The position numbers and the translations under genes were made by a program. From assembly GCA_949130485.1 (NCBI GenBank), contig OX422198.1, forward strand, positions 6,568,815-6,632,814: a stretch of 64,000 bases of DNA, given 5' to 3'. This DNA is from Agelas oroides (taxonomy: Eukaryota; Porifera; Demospongiae; Agelasida; Agelasidae). The notes below the pieces were generated by a model. The model was not told the DNA's origin and made no database searches. It worked only from the letters and a program-made list of their open reading frames with translations. The first letter of the stretch is position 1, and every line of letters begins with the position of its first letter. Shown here piece after piece: positions 27,634 to 40,049 of this stretch.

Positions 27634-30600
27634 CTAACTAGCTACACTGGTAGTTTGTTTGTTTGTTTGTCTTCTCATGCAAAGTGTGAGCCTGTGAAGC
27701 CTAAGCCTGAAAGAGAGTAATTACGCCTACCTAACGGTTGTGTCCAGGCTTCCTCCATACCTGAAGTCGTTGGTGATAGGGTAGCCTGCATGGGTAAATA
27801 TTTTAGTATTACATAAACTTGACCAATGCAGAGGGCCACACTTGCTAGTTGCCTGACTGGAGGCAATATTCAGTGGTTGCTGCATGGCCGTACTGCAGGT
27901 CCAAGAGCTAGACTACACTGCATCATGCATGTTGTTAGCACACAAAAACTACATACGTTATGTACATTTTTGTTGTCAGTAAACTCTTCTTCATACATTG
28001 TACTACACTATCATGATTTGACCAACTTTCACATGAGGTGGACTCACACTAACCTAACCATTGCAGATGGACCCTAATTTGATGTGATCGTCCAGTGATG
28101 GGTCTGCATCTCACCAGTGACTCCTTCCCATCTGGCGAGATGGCTTCTCTCTCAAACAAAGTATGTGCATATTTCCCTGTGTACGGTTGTCCATTAATAA
28201 AGTATGGTAGACTGAATACAGTGTAATTTAGCCATATGAATGTAAGCTAATGCACTATGTATATTGGTAAAAACAGCTACACAAAAATCATTGATTCCAG
28301 AAATAAAGTTACACAGAGTCTCACTCCGAGATGGTAGGGACCTTGTCTAATGACTGAGAGATCTGACACTTGCCTTGTTCCCAGATAGGTCTCTGCAACA
28401 TTTGCTAGCCTCGTTCCCAGGCTCCCCCGCTCCGGAACACGAACATTGAAGTTGTGCAGGTGGGGAGAGCCTGGTATTTTTTACTCACATGAGCAGCGTC
28501 AAGGGTAGAGAGGGGGTAGAGAGACCTTCATTGAGCGTGGGCGTACCTGAAGACTCGGAACAGCAGCAAGATCAAAGGTAGTGGGTGACTTACTTCATAT
28601 ATCTAGCTAGCAAGGAGCAAATATTCTCCACACCAAGCACTGAGTGTATAGTTGGATGAACAGTGTGTAAAACGTTTCCTTTCTGTTCTGAAAATTGTGG
28701 CCCTTTCTGATTACGCCATGCTCACATGAGAAATGATACCAGGGTCTCCCTGCCTGCACAACTTCAATGTTCATGTTCCAGTACAGGGGAGCCTGGGAAC
28801 GAGGCTAAACATTTGTCACTTGTAGTTGCACAAATTTCATATCAAACTCGATGAGTGCTGTGGAGTCCTGGGAACAAGGCTATGTCATGTGCATGTTACC
28901 TGTTGCTGATATACCATATAGAGGAGGGTTGTCCTCAAGCAGTGCTATGGGCTGACACACCTCTAACAATCCTTCAGGAAATTCGCCCTGTGCATAATGA
29001 TACAATCAATGAACCATGTCTCACTGAAAAAAGCAAATTCACCTCACTGAACAAGACATATTTCAGTCAATGCCAGGAAGCAGTTTGACTTACAAGTAGC
29101 AGTGCTGCTTACCCCTTCTTCACAAGTTGTTGCAAAATGTGCTGGGTGAGGCATTGTTGCTTACCTTCACTCTAGCTAAGTAGTCCTTTACGATGAACTG
29201 CTGCTTGATGTGCTGGGTGAGCTGTGCGGCAGCTGCTGAGGACCTTGCTAGAACCAGCACACCTGACACCAGCCGATCAAGCCTGCATGCATTAGAGAAT
29301 AAGTAGTCTAGTTCCATACGGCTAGTCTCGGTCCCAGACCCAAAACCAACCCCAGCACAGATTGCTTTCAGTATCGCACACAGGGAAGGAACGTTTTCCT
29401 GCGCGTTATACTGGAAGCGATATACACGCCGGATGAGGTCTGGGGTGAGACTACCATACGGCTTCCTTCGCGGAAATCTAAATCTATACTAGGCTTACCT
29501 TGTTGTGGTATACTGTGATATACATAGTGGTATCCTACATTGCATTGTGAAATACAGAATATTGAGTATCATATCTTACCTGTGAACTACCTTGAGCTGC
29601 TTGTCATTGCTCAACAGTTCTGGGTGCTCCTCACGAAGTATCTCAATAACAGTATTCTTCTATCGTTATGTAGGTTAGGGAAGAGAGATGAGGGGAGATA
29701 AGGAGAGGGGGAGGATGTAGCAGGAGAGAGAGAGGGAGATGAGGAAGGATGGGAAGGAGCAGGAGAGAGAGAATAGAGAGAAAGGGGATCAGAGGCAGGT
29801 GCATAATTATAAGAGTAACTGCCACATTGAAGTGTGTACTGTTACTGCAAAAAAGCAGATGAACCTTGAATCTTCCAACAGGGTGCACAGGCACCGAATT
29901 TGGCTTGTTCACCACCACAAGATTCTCATCCGTGTGGAGAACCTGAACTGGGTCAGCCAACACCTACAAGTAATGATAGTGTTCCTCACATGTGACATCA
30001 TAGCATGCCTTTATACAAACACATGCTGATTGCAGTAGGCAGTGACCTGCATGTGCTTACAGTATGGACCTAAAGATCAGATCAGATAGGACAAGGACCA
30101 TTAAGGACCATGATCACAAAGAGTATCTAGTTTTAATGGTGACCTCAACAGGTGCTTGGCAACGCTTCTAGTATGTGCACATGTTGATTGAAGGAAAAAA
30201 TGGCACAAGTATAATCGGTCAAATCCTCCCATACATCATGCTTTTGAGTACCTGCATGTCGAGGGCCAACATAAACCACACATCCTTTTCGTTCTACCTC
30301 GGGCTCATGTCTGTGAAACACATATTCTAGAATCTGTCCCAGGGCCAGCTGGTGGGCGGGGCCAACTGGAGAGTTGTTCACAAGAACACGGTTCTGGGTG
30401 AATGCATTCCAGAGTTTAGAGACAGGCAGGAAAGACAAGTGCTCCTCCAACACCTACACACATGGAGAGACATAGTCTTATTCCCCAGTCTTGAGTCCAG
30501 AGCCAATACTTTCATGAGAGAGTAGGGGCTTAGGGTCTGGGGACAAGACTAAGACTTTTCTAAAAGAGAAAGGGTCTGCTTTTGGGGGCTAGCATTGTGA

Positions 30601-30960
30601 TCATAATGCTAAATGCAGAAACAGGACTGCACAATGCCATACAAGCACGTACTGCAGTACAAAGCCCTAGGCATTGGACCTATGAAACCAGATCCTCTCC
30701 GACAGTGGGGTCTGAAAGTGAGAGAGCAGTGTTCCATCAGAATCTACCGGGTCAATGAACACTGATAATGAGGCAACTTTAGCAGACCCCTCTGTCCTCG
30801 CCCGATCAGAAGGGTCTGGGGTCCAGACGAAGGGAAAATTCTGACATTAAAGACTTGCCTCTTTCGTTTCTCTTCCAACCCATGCTCCTTTTACTCGGTA
30901 TTCCAGTTTGTCTATAAACGGGACAACCAGCCGAAAGCCAGCTCTAAATATGTAGCTCAT
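27634..30960 (-). CDS. RNA pseudouridylate synthase, RPUSD2-like (RluA family)
   Basis: It would isomerise uridine to pseudouridine in RNA. Nine exons in transcript order: 30859-30960, 30298-30453, 29865-29963, 29580-29659, 29165-29282, 28900-28987, 28054-28176, 27731-27785, 27634-27706; 894 nt, 297 aa. Conserved pieces: KGAWVGRE in exon 1 (KGRWVG in animal RPUSD2); VFHRHEPE at the end of exon 2; [17 protein letters not shown]; the catalytic-loop motif [11 protein letters not shown] (active-site Asp), split between exons 4 and 5; [30 protein letters not shown]; and [11 protein letters not shown]. Intron 1 appears to use a GC donor (gag|gcaagt). The start used is the ATG before SYIFRAGF; an in-frame upstream ATG at 31134 would add 58 residues. 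The last small exon is supported only by phase and acceptor; reading straight on after exon 8 meets a stop within one codon. Confidence 0.87.
28406..28807. mobile_element. 400-bp foldback MITE, TAGCCTCGTTCCCAGGC family
   Basis: A long inverted-repeat element in intron 6 of the pseudouridine synthase gene. The ends tagcctcgttcccaggc and gcctgggaacgaggcta are followed by about 75-bp arms (acattgaagttgtgcagg/cctgcacaacttcaatgt). The centre of about 200 bp has no coding frame. Confidence 0.8.
29323..29453. mobile_element. Foldback MITE, TAGTCTCGGTCCCAGAC ends
   Basis: tagtctcggtcccagacc is inverted as ggtctggggtgagacta, with inner inverted arms ttgctttcagtat/atactggaagcga. It lies in intron 4 of the pseudouridine synthase gene. 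Confidence 0.7.
30473..30551. mobile_element. Short foldback, TAGTCTTATTCCCCAG ends
   Basis: tagtcttattccccag is inverted as ctggggacaagacta. It lies in intron 1 of the pseudouridine synthase gene. Confidence 0.65.
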
Positions 30961-33900
30961 GGGTCGCTGCTCACCACGTGCTTTTGTGTCTAAATAATGC
31001 GCACTGTAAACGTTGTCACGTGAATTTCGAGCGGTTTTTTTGTTGTACGGACGATTACGGAGGCGGTTTACTCTGCACAGTCCACATTTGCCTGATTTGG
31101 TACATGGTGGAGCTAGCTGCAAATGTACTAGCACTTATCTTAGGCTGCCTTGGCAGAAATAGTATGTATACTAATTGGCTGTTTGTCTGTGCTAGAGACT
31201 CTTAGTTTCCGTACGATATCCGAGACATCCTGGGTTTGGAGACAAAACTGTGCCGTTTATCAAGGAAAATGCAGCTCCGGAGTAAGGCAGTTGTAACACG
31301 CTGCTGAAGTGTACAGACCACTGGTATTGTTATCGACTGTGTGACTGCACCATCAAGCCTCAAGGACTCAAAATCACCTAGTGGAGAGAAGAACAAGGAC
31401 TCGTTATCAGACCCTCGTCTCTAGGAAGTTACTTGAACATGTCACTTTGCGGAGCCGAAGGTTTGTATAGGCACTGTAGGCCATATGTGTAGTGTTTTAG
31501 TACGTGAGTCACTATGATAAGGTGTGGGGGTGTTCTGTTACTGGTCGTTTTAGGTAAGGACCACTGTATTTGGTGGGCTTGGCTGATTAACAAGCACTGT
31601 CATTACCCTAGAATGAATGTTTTATGTTTTTGTGGTGCCCTTCTCATGTTGCTTGGTGCCTATATTGATCCGGTATTGGGTTTTGATAAAGTTGGTTTAG
31701 GGTTCCCTGCTGTTCAAACCAGCCTGAGGATATTTAAACAATAAGGCTGATATAGCCATGGGATGCAAATATGGTGTGTGCCCATCTTAAGCATTGTGGT
31801 CCTCTTCCCAGCTACATCAGTGAATGCTACAAGACTTGTAAGAGCAGTCACCCCTTGGGAGAATGGGTATAATCATACAAATCCAGGAGTAAGAAAAGAA
31901 GGTAGTATTTATGCGTGTTGTGCCAACAGAGTTGCGTAAAGTCTTGAACATCAAGTTGCGTAAAGTCTTGAGCATCAAGTTGCAATAATTAATTGCTAAT
32001 CCAAACTCAAGCACCCAAGTAGTATAGAAGTTAGATGCCCAGGTAGTCCTTAAGGATAGTTAACTAGCATAGTCTGCGACAGCTTGACAGTGGGCTGACA
32101 GACTACTCATTAGAGAACAGTTAACTTTGAACTCCTGACAACCCCCCCCTTCCCCTATAATCTGAACTTTGGCACTTACTGGTGTGCACACTACTAACTT
32201 ACTTAGCACTGTTCCTGAGAAAAGTTATTACTGTTGCCAGTAGCAACAGGAAATGAGGGACTGGCTAAGGTTGTGTAAAGGATGTGATTGTTGTTCCTAG
32301 TTTTATATTTTGTGTCTTTTTGTTGTTGATGTAAATTGCATATCAATAGAGGGGTTTGTAGTTTGTAAAGTGCAAACAATGACATCATAAAAACGGCACA
32401 GTCACTACTTTCAGACCATCTGGTGATGTTAGAATAACTTCATTAAGGCCCCCAAATGTCTAAATAACATTCATAATTGACTAATTGATTGTAACACATG
32501 CAATTAGTCGATTAATTAGTAACTGGCATATCTTCTTCATTCATTCGTTGAAATCCTCACAGAACTCTAGCTTTCTTTTGTGACACTTGCCTTTCAGCAC
32601 GTATGGCACCATCAATGTCACTGCGAAACTAGCACATGGTGACGAATTTTACTTGTAAAACTCTGTACCGACTAGTCAACAAGCAAAATTTGTTATCAAC
32701 AAACCTAACCGACTATTCAACTACTTGTTCTAGCCTCAACACAAATTATGACCCAACACCTCTAAGCAGCCAGAGAAAAGGTCCTTCCAATGATTATAAA
32801 ATGTGAAATTTTGTGAGCTTCACAGGATTATGTTGTATCACCATTCAAATGTGCTGTCTGGCTGTCGTATGGCTACTTCTGTAGGAAGTAGAGTCACATT
32901 TGTGGCTACCTTTGTGAGACACTTTCACTTACAATGGACTCTCTCTTTCTGTGTAGACCTGTCCCGTGAACCTGCTGCATCCATTTCACCTCGTGAATCC
33001 TCCGTCAAGGTTAGCGGTAACCAAGTGTACACATGTACGGTACATTAGGTTGAAGAAGTTGATTACAAAGTTCATGGATGGGAGATTTGCTTTTCCTTAT
33101 CACCTTATGGTACATTTGGTTGAAGAAGTTGATTACAAAGTTCATGTGGCCGGGAGGTTTACTTTTCCTTGTTGCTAAACAACATATATAGTGTACTGTG
33201 AATCATAGCCAGTTTCAGTTTTGTTGAGTTCCACAAAATGTGTTAATTAATAGAACTGAAATTGACTGTATAGTAGAACCTCTCCCTATTGGGGGGACTC
33301 CATTGCATCCATGGAGCCAAAATGTCTTGTGTCAGGAAGAGCCTTATTGTCTGATTAAACAAAGCTGCTTTTAATTAGGGTGTGTCCTTTCAAGAGAGGT
33401 CCCATTGGGCCAGAGTATGTGTTAAGTGGTGTAGTGTGTGGGAGCTCTTGAGTGAAGCATCCAGCCATTGTTTCAGTGTGGTTGCCATGGTAGAGAAGTG
33501 GAGGATAGGTTTCATTCCATGTTGTTGTCATAGAAACAGGGAGTACCGTATATTCCAAATAATGCACAGCCTGTTTCCTGATTTAATTACATGTAGTGAC
33601 CTTTTTTAGCTTTAATTCGAGGTCTAATCAAGTTACATGAATTTTGCACAATGGCGTGATCTGGTTTACTGAAAGGTGATGTGATTGTATACACTGATAT
33701 GATCACACACCCTGTTGAAAAAGGGTTTTGGTTTTCACTGTTTTGTTTGCTTGTTTGTTTGTTTGATTCTGCTGTGGGAAGTGCACGTCTCAATGTAGCG
33801 TATCAAACACGGAGTTTTGACAATATACAGCCAGAGGGTTCTCCGTTTGAGTTATATTGCAAGCCTCTCTGGTGCCTTCGTTGGAGAGGTGTGGAGCAGA

Positions 33901-34051
33901 TATGGATTCCCTCCCACCATGCACTTCACTATCCTTATGACGCATGTACAAGAAGACAAGTAGTAACACCTGAAATTTCATCTTAGCTCTTTTGTACGGA
34001 CACAGTAGCATGCTCAGGAAACATCAAACAACCACATTTTCCCCTCTTTCA
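30961..34051. other. Intergenic, no gene recognised
   Basis: This separates two divergent genes. No frame resembles a known family. A 53-nt candidate exon at 32957-33009 has an acceptor (ctttctgtgtag) and a donor (tcaag|gttagc), but no partner could be assigned. Around 33040-33175 a segment of about 70 bp (gttgaagaagttgattacaa) is duplicated in tandem. The region could contain 5' non-coding exons of the RhoGEF gene. Confidence 0.35.
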
Positions 34052-34745
34052 CAGAGGTGTTCAGTCACAGTGCATGCACACATGGTGGTACTAGGCTGGG
34101 GGTGCCTCCGTGTTCAGTCACAGTGCGTGCACACATGGTGGTACTAGGCTGGGTGTGCCTCCGTGTTCAGTCACAGTGCATGCACACATGGTGGTACTAG
34201 GCTGGGGGTGCCTCCGTGTTCAGTCACAGTGCGTGCACACATGGTGGTACTAGGCTGGGCGTGCCTCCGTGTTCAGTCACAGTGCATGCACACATGGTGG
34301 TACTAGGCTGGGGGTGCCTCCGTGTTCAGTCATAGTGCATGCACACATGGTGGTACTAGGCTGGGGGTGCCTCCGTGTTCAGTCATAGTGCATGCACACA
34401 TGGTGGTACTAGGCTGGGGGTGCCTTTGTGTTCAGTCACAGTGCATGCACACATGGTGGTACTAGGCTGGGCGTACCTCCGTGTTCAGTCACAGTGCATG
34501 CACACATGGTGGTACTAGGCTGGGTGTGCCTCCGTGTTCAGTCACAGTGCATGCACACATGGTGGTACTAGGCTGGGGGTGCCTCCGTGTTCAGTCACAG
34601 TGCATGCACACATGGTGGTACTAGGCTGGGCGTGCCTCCGTGTTCAGTCATAGTGCATGCACACATGGTGGTACTAGGCTGGGGGTGCCTCCGTGTTCAG
34701 TCATAATGCATGCACACATGGTGGTACTAGGCTGGACGTGCCTCC
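34052..34745. repeat. 53-bp minisatellite, about 13 units
   Basis: Unit gtgttcagtcacagtgcatg + cacacatggtggtactaggc + tgggggtgcctcc, with a few substitutions (gcgtgc/gcatgc, gggggtg/gggcgtg). No spacers of unique sequence, so it is not a CRISPR array. Confidence 0.95.
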
Positions 34746-35596
34746 GGAACAGACACTTGACCTCATCAGTGTATGACCAAACTTGTGTATCATGTTCCTG
34801 CCAAACCTTTGATGCACTTCTGAAGCCTGTAACTGGCTGTGTTGGGGTTGGCCCTCCTAGGGTTTCTTTGGGTATGAGCTGTGTGCCTGCCAGCAGGGCA
34901 TGTGTGCTAGAGTGTACACTTACCACAAAGCAATACACACATTAGGTCTTCACTACCAAATGGCATCCATCATTTACATGTAGTATGTGAGCAAAAAAAG
35001 CTAATACGTCGTCGTCCCTCTCCACAAACTGACTAATGAGCTCCTAGACCCTCTATGAGTCTGTAATTTGTTACCGTGGTGATGGTTACTGAATAGCAGT
35101 AAAACTGGCTGTAGTATGTGTGTAAAGAATATCCAACATATGGTAGAAAGTCACTTTCATTAAACGCACAGCAAAACACCATGGATATGATTATTTGAGT
35201 GGTTCAGATAAGGAAATCTTCAGACAGTGAAAGTAATTTGCAAATAGCATTGTTTTACTCATCCGAACAGTTCTGTTGTTCAAACACCCTTGGTCCCACT
35301 GTGATTTCCTACTGTTTTTTGTAGCCATTGTCTCGGTGCTTGTTAACTCGCTAACGAGCTCCCGGTACACCCACACGTCCCAATATAAGAAGAATATAAA
35401 TAACCTGTTGCTATGGTAGCCATCACCATAGCAACATTATTTTTTTGACCACACCACTCTTTGGTCTAGGAGATTACTAATGATGTACTGCAGACAGGGG
35501 TACTGGAGACCGTATCCAATAGATCTCATGTTTCATACATGCATGAACAATCAACGAACCACATCTCCCTTAAAAATAGGCCTAGATGTTATACAA
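34746..35596. other. Intergenic, no gene recognised
   Basis: No coding similarity was found. At 35533-35570 a segment containing gaacaatcaacgaaccacat recurs at 44668-44690, where it is interrupted by a hAT-like MITE; it is probably part of a dispersed repeat. Confidence 0.35.
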
Positions 35597-35661
35597 AGTC
35601 ACCAACTGCGCAGGATGCGTTTCGGCCAATACCAGGCCTCATCAGCTGCGCTAGGGTGACC
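35597..35661 (-). ncRNA. Type I hammerhead ribozyme motif
   Basis: Read on the minus strand, 65 nt contain both invariant core strands: CUGAUGA (35639-35645) and GAAA (35620-35623). Stem II is GGCC/GGCC with a 7-nt loop (UGGUAUU). Stem I has a 6-bp inner helix (GCGCAG 35646-35651 with CUGCGC 35608-35613), a small internal loop (CUA/AGUU) and a 7-bp outer helix (GGUCACC with GGUGACU, one G-U pair). The cleavage triplet AUC precedes 35613, so cutting is expected between 35614 and 35613. Stem III is minimal (CGCA between GAAA and UC), as known for hammerheads of some animal retroelements such as Penelope-like elements, which may work as dimers. Confidence 0.8.
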
Positions 35662-37182
35662 GGGAGATGGGGAGTGCTATCTCATGCACAGAATGTAGTC
35701 AGATGGCTGGCCTTGTTCAAAAGGTTGGTAGAGACTCCTCGAAAGCACCGTCTCTTTGTGCAGCACACGTACTACTCACGGTTTTAGACATGTATAATTA
35801 TTCAATCTATCGTAATATATCATGGACATTTGAGGACATTGGCATGGTAGCAGTTATTGCCTGGATACCAGATACTCCAGAACTCCCAGTAGTGTCATAC
35901 TAGCGTCTCCAAGTGCGAGATTGTACCTATGAGGCCACCTTGGTGTTTAAAGTAACTACCTCGCTCAATCAAGGGTGCATAAGAGCAGGCGGGAAGGGGC
36001 ATTGGTTAGGGGAAGAGTATGTGACTCCAGTAGTGTAGGCAGGATTTTGGATGATACTAATTTAGAGAATCCTGTTAGTACACTCCTGATTACCATACTA
36101 GGTCGCTGCTTCGACCATTGTGGGGCAAGCCTGAGTGAGCAGCATGTTGTTGATCTCATATTTCGTCATGCACACAAACCATGCACACATGGAGCAAGGT
36201 TTGTCATAGTTTGGTGGTGTTGATGAACCAAAGTTACACCATGTACAAGTCCTTACATGGACATGGTGAGGCTAATTAAAATCCAAATTTCATAAAAGGT
36301 ATACTGAGTAGATCTAAAGGCAGTACCAGAGGTAAGTACAGACACTTTCCAGCCAGGGCATTACTATGGCTACATAGGAATGGGCTAAGCTTCACACTCA
36401 AATCGTGAGCTGAATCCCTGCCGAGTACGTTGATTGTAACTGTAGGTGGTTAGTCGTTTGTAATGTGATGACTACCTTGCTCAGTCTGAGGGATATTTCC
36501 GTGTGCTGGAATTACGGTAGGTACTACAAGGAGGTAGCTTTGCTCACAGTCCCCGCTTTCTGTCACTTGCAATATGGATTCGTTTGCACATGGGGAGAGT
36601 CTGGAAACAGAGCTAACAAGAGGACATTTTGTCACCTCTGGGAGTTTAGTAAACTCACATCCTGCACCCTACAGCACCTTCCCACAGTGCCTTGTCTAGC
36701 AGGTAGGAAGAAGGGTGCACTTGAGGGGGTTGTGTTGATGTCATAGGTTTCAGGAAGTGATTGAGAGGTTGTCAATTTGATAATGTTGACAGAACCCTCT
36801 GAAATTCATGTTGGGAGTTTGTTTGTTGAGTCTCGAGTTAGACCTTCATGTGTAGTCACTTCCAGTGCGTGCAGCTTTCAGATGTTTCGTACACTTACAT
36901 TGTGCGTGAACAAACTGCAAAACTTTATGTATATATCTGACACTCACAGTTCCATGTAGATTATGTGTCATGCATTTCAATTACATCACCATTACATCAC
37001 CACATTTGAAGCACTGCATTGCAGAACCCATTAAGAGTAGATTCACACGCACTTTGTAGGTGCCCGAATGTCTGATGTATTGCGTAGCACGAATGAGCCC
37101 GTCCTCAACACAACACTGGTGTAACACTAAACACTGCGAAATACATGAGGGAACAATGTCTGTGAGATAAATACAGCTCACC
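35662..37182. other. Intergenic, no gene recognised
   Basis: No family similarity was seen in any frame, and no reverse transcriptase or GIY-YIG fragment that would tie the hammerhead to a Penelope-like element. Confidence 0.35.
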
Positions 37183-37490
37183 TAAAATGCCAATAAACCC
37201 AATTTATAGTATACGGAAGTTTCAACCAACTTACGGAGACAACATTTTGACTCAATCCTCTGAATTGAATGGCTGGCAGCTTTATATTATAGTGTACATG
37301 TGTATGGGATAGTTCCGTGTAGAAACAGTAAAAACTAAAATGCCAATAGACCCAATGGAAACATTCTTAGTATACGGAAGTTTCAACCAACTTACGGAGA
37401 CGACATTACGACTCAATCCTCTGTTTGGCAGCTTTATATTATAGTGTACATATGTATGGGATAGTTCCGTGTAGAAGCAGTTCAGGACAA
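37183..37490. repeat. Tandem duplication of about 150 bp
   Basis: Two copies beginning aaaatgccaata and including tatacggaagtttcaaccaa and agctttatattatagtgtac. The second copy leads into the 79-bp satellite array. Confidence 0.85.
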
Positions 37491-37600
37491 GCTCTGGGAT
37501 CGGAAGGCATGACACGTTTGTTAAAGGATAAAGCACCATATGTTCACCTGAGTGTATAAATAAGCAGTAGCTGCTGTAAAAATACAGGTATATTGTACAC

Positions 37601-40049
37601 GTATCATGTTGAATAGTGTGTTCAGTGTGTGTGTACTCTGGTAACAGATAAGTGTTCTCTCCGCCTATCGCTGTGTTTCGTATCATGTTGAATAGTGTGT
37701 TCAGTGTGTGTGTACTCTGGTAACAGATAAGTGTTCTCTCCGCCTATCGCTGTGTTTCGTATCATGTTGAATAGTGTGTTCAGTGTGTGTGTACTCTGGT
37801 AACAGATAAGTGTTCTCTCCGCCTATCGCTGTGTTTCATATCATGTTGAATAGTGTGTTCAGTGTGTGTGTACTCTGGTAACACATAAGTGTTCTCTCCG
37901 CCTATCGCTGTGTTTTGTATCATGTTGAATAGTGTGTTCAGTGTGTGTGTACTCTGGTAACAGATAAGTGTTCTCTCCGCCTATCGCTGTGTTTCGTATC
38001 ATGTTGAATAGTGTGTTCAGTGTGTGTGTACTCTGGTAACAGATAAGTGTTCTCTCCGCCTATCGCTGTGTTTCATATCATGTTGAATAGTGTGTTCAGT
38101 GTGTGTGTACTCTGGTAACAGATAAGTGTTCTCTCCGCCTATCGCTGTGTTTCGTATCATGTTGAATAGTGTGTTCAGTGTGTGTGTACTCTGGTAACAG
38201 ATAAGTGTTCTCTCCGCCTATCGCTGTGTTTCGTATCATGTTGAATAGTGTGTTCAGTGTGTGTGTACTCTGGTAACAGATAAGTGTTCTCTCCGCCTAT
38301 CGCTGTGTTTCGTATCATGTTGAATAGTGTGTTCAGTGTGTGTGTACTCTGGTAACAGATAAGTGTTCTCTCCGCCTATCGCTGTGTTTCGTATCATGTT
38401 GAATAGTGTGTTCAGTGTGTGTGTACTCTGGTAACAGATAAGTGTTCTCTCCGCCTATCACTGTGTTTCGTATCATGTTGAATAGTGTGTTCAGTGTGTG
38501 TGTACTCTGGTAACAGATAAGTGTTCTCTCCGCCTATCGCTGTGTTTCGTATCATGTTGAATAGTGTGTTCAGTGTGTGTGTACTCTGGTAACAGATAAG
38601 TGTTCTCTCCGCCTATCGCTGTGTTTCGTATCATGTTGAATAGTGTGTTCAGTGTGTGTGTACTCTGGTAACAGATAAGTGTTCTCTCCGCCTATTGCTG
38701 TGTTTCGTATCATGTTGAATAGTGTGTTCAGTGTGTGTGTACTCTGGTAACAGATAAGTGTTCTCTCCGCCTATCGCTGTGTTTCGTATCATGTTGAATA
38801 GTGTGTTCAGTGTGTGTGTACTCTGGTAACAGATAAGTGTTCTCTCCGCCTATCGCTGTGTTTCGTATCATGTTGAATAGTGTGTTCAGTGTGTGTGTAC
38901 TCTGGTAACAGATAAGTGTTCTCTCCGCCTATCGCTGTGTTTCGTATCATGTTGAATAGTGTGTTCAGTGTGTGTGTACTCTGGTAACAGATAAGTGTTC
39001 TCTCCGCCTATCGCTGTGTTTCGTATCATGTTGAATAGTGTGTTCAGTGTGTGTGTACTCTGGTAACAGATAAGTGTTCTCTCCGCCTATCGCTGTGTTT
39101 CGTATCATGTTGAATAGTGTGTTCAGTGTGTGTGTACTCTGGTAACAGATAAGTGTTCTCTCCGCCTATCGCTGTGTTTCGTATCATGTTGAATAGTGTG
39201 TTCAGTGTGTGTGTACTCTGGTAACAGATAAGTGTTCTCTCCGCCTATCGCTGTGTTTCGTATCATGTTGAATAGTGTGTTCAGTGTGTGTGTACTCTGG
39301 TAACAGATAAGTGTTCTCTCCGCCTATCGCTGTGTTTCGTATCATGTTGAATAGTGTGTTCAGTGTGTGTGTACTCTGGTAACAGATAAGTGTTCTCTCC
39401 GCCTATCGCTGTGTTTCGTATCATGTTGAATAGTGTGTTCAGTGTGTGTGTACTCTGGTAACAGATAAGTGTTCTCTCCGCCTATCGCTGTGTTTCGTAT
39501 CATGTTGAATAGTGTGTTCAGTGTGTGTGTACTCTGGTAACAGATAAGTGTTCTCTCCGCCTATCGCTGTGTTTCGTATCATGTTGAATAGTGTGTTCAG
39601 TGTGTGTGTACTCTGGTAACAGATAAGTGTTCTCTCCGCCTATCGCTGTGTTTCGTATCATGTTGAATAGTGTGTTCAGTGTGTGTGTACTCTGGTAACA
39701 GATAAGTGTTCTCTCCGCCTATCGCTGTGTTTCGTATCATGTTGAATAGTGTGTTCAGTGTGTGTGTACTCTGGTAACACATAAGTGTTCTCTCCGCCTA
39801 TCGCTGTGTTTCGTATCATGTTGAATAGTGTGTTCAGTGTGTGTGTACTCTGGTAACAGATAAGTGTTCTCTCCGCCTATCGCTGTGTTTCGTATCATGT
39901 TGAATAGTGTGTTCAGTGTGTGTGTACTCTGGTAACAGATAAGTGTTCTCTCCGCCTATCGCTGTGTTTCGTATCATGTTGAATAGTGTGTTCAGTGTGT
40001 GTGTACTCTGGTAACAGATAAGTGTTCTCTCCGCCTATCGCTGTGTTTT
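37601..40049. repeat. 79-bp satellite array, 31 units
   Basis: Unit gtatcatgttgaatagtgtg + ttcagtgtgtgtgtactctg + gtaacagataagtgttctct + ccgcctatcgctgtgtttc. The array spans 2449 bp, exactly 31 units, almost without variation (rare cagata/cacata, atcgc/atcac/attgc, ttcg/ttca/tttg changes). Open frames in it are artefacts; 79 is not divisible by three. Confidence 0.97.

Noticed and set aside
27675..27866. 63-codon minus-strand frame at the pseudouridine synthase 3' end
   Set aside because: It is out of frame with exon 8 ([11 protein letters not shown]) and has no similarity of its own.
34052..34745. CRISPR-like array
   Set aside because: Units are contiguous with no unique spacers, and the genome is eukaryotic.
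34767..34800. Second hammerhead-like site
   Set aside because: It contains CTGATGAG on the minus strand but lacks the GAAA strand and matching stems.
37282..39782. Open frames through the 79-bp array
   Set aside because: They arise from periodic sequence in a satellite whose unit is not a multiple of three; the frame shifts with each unit.
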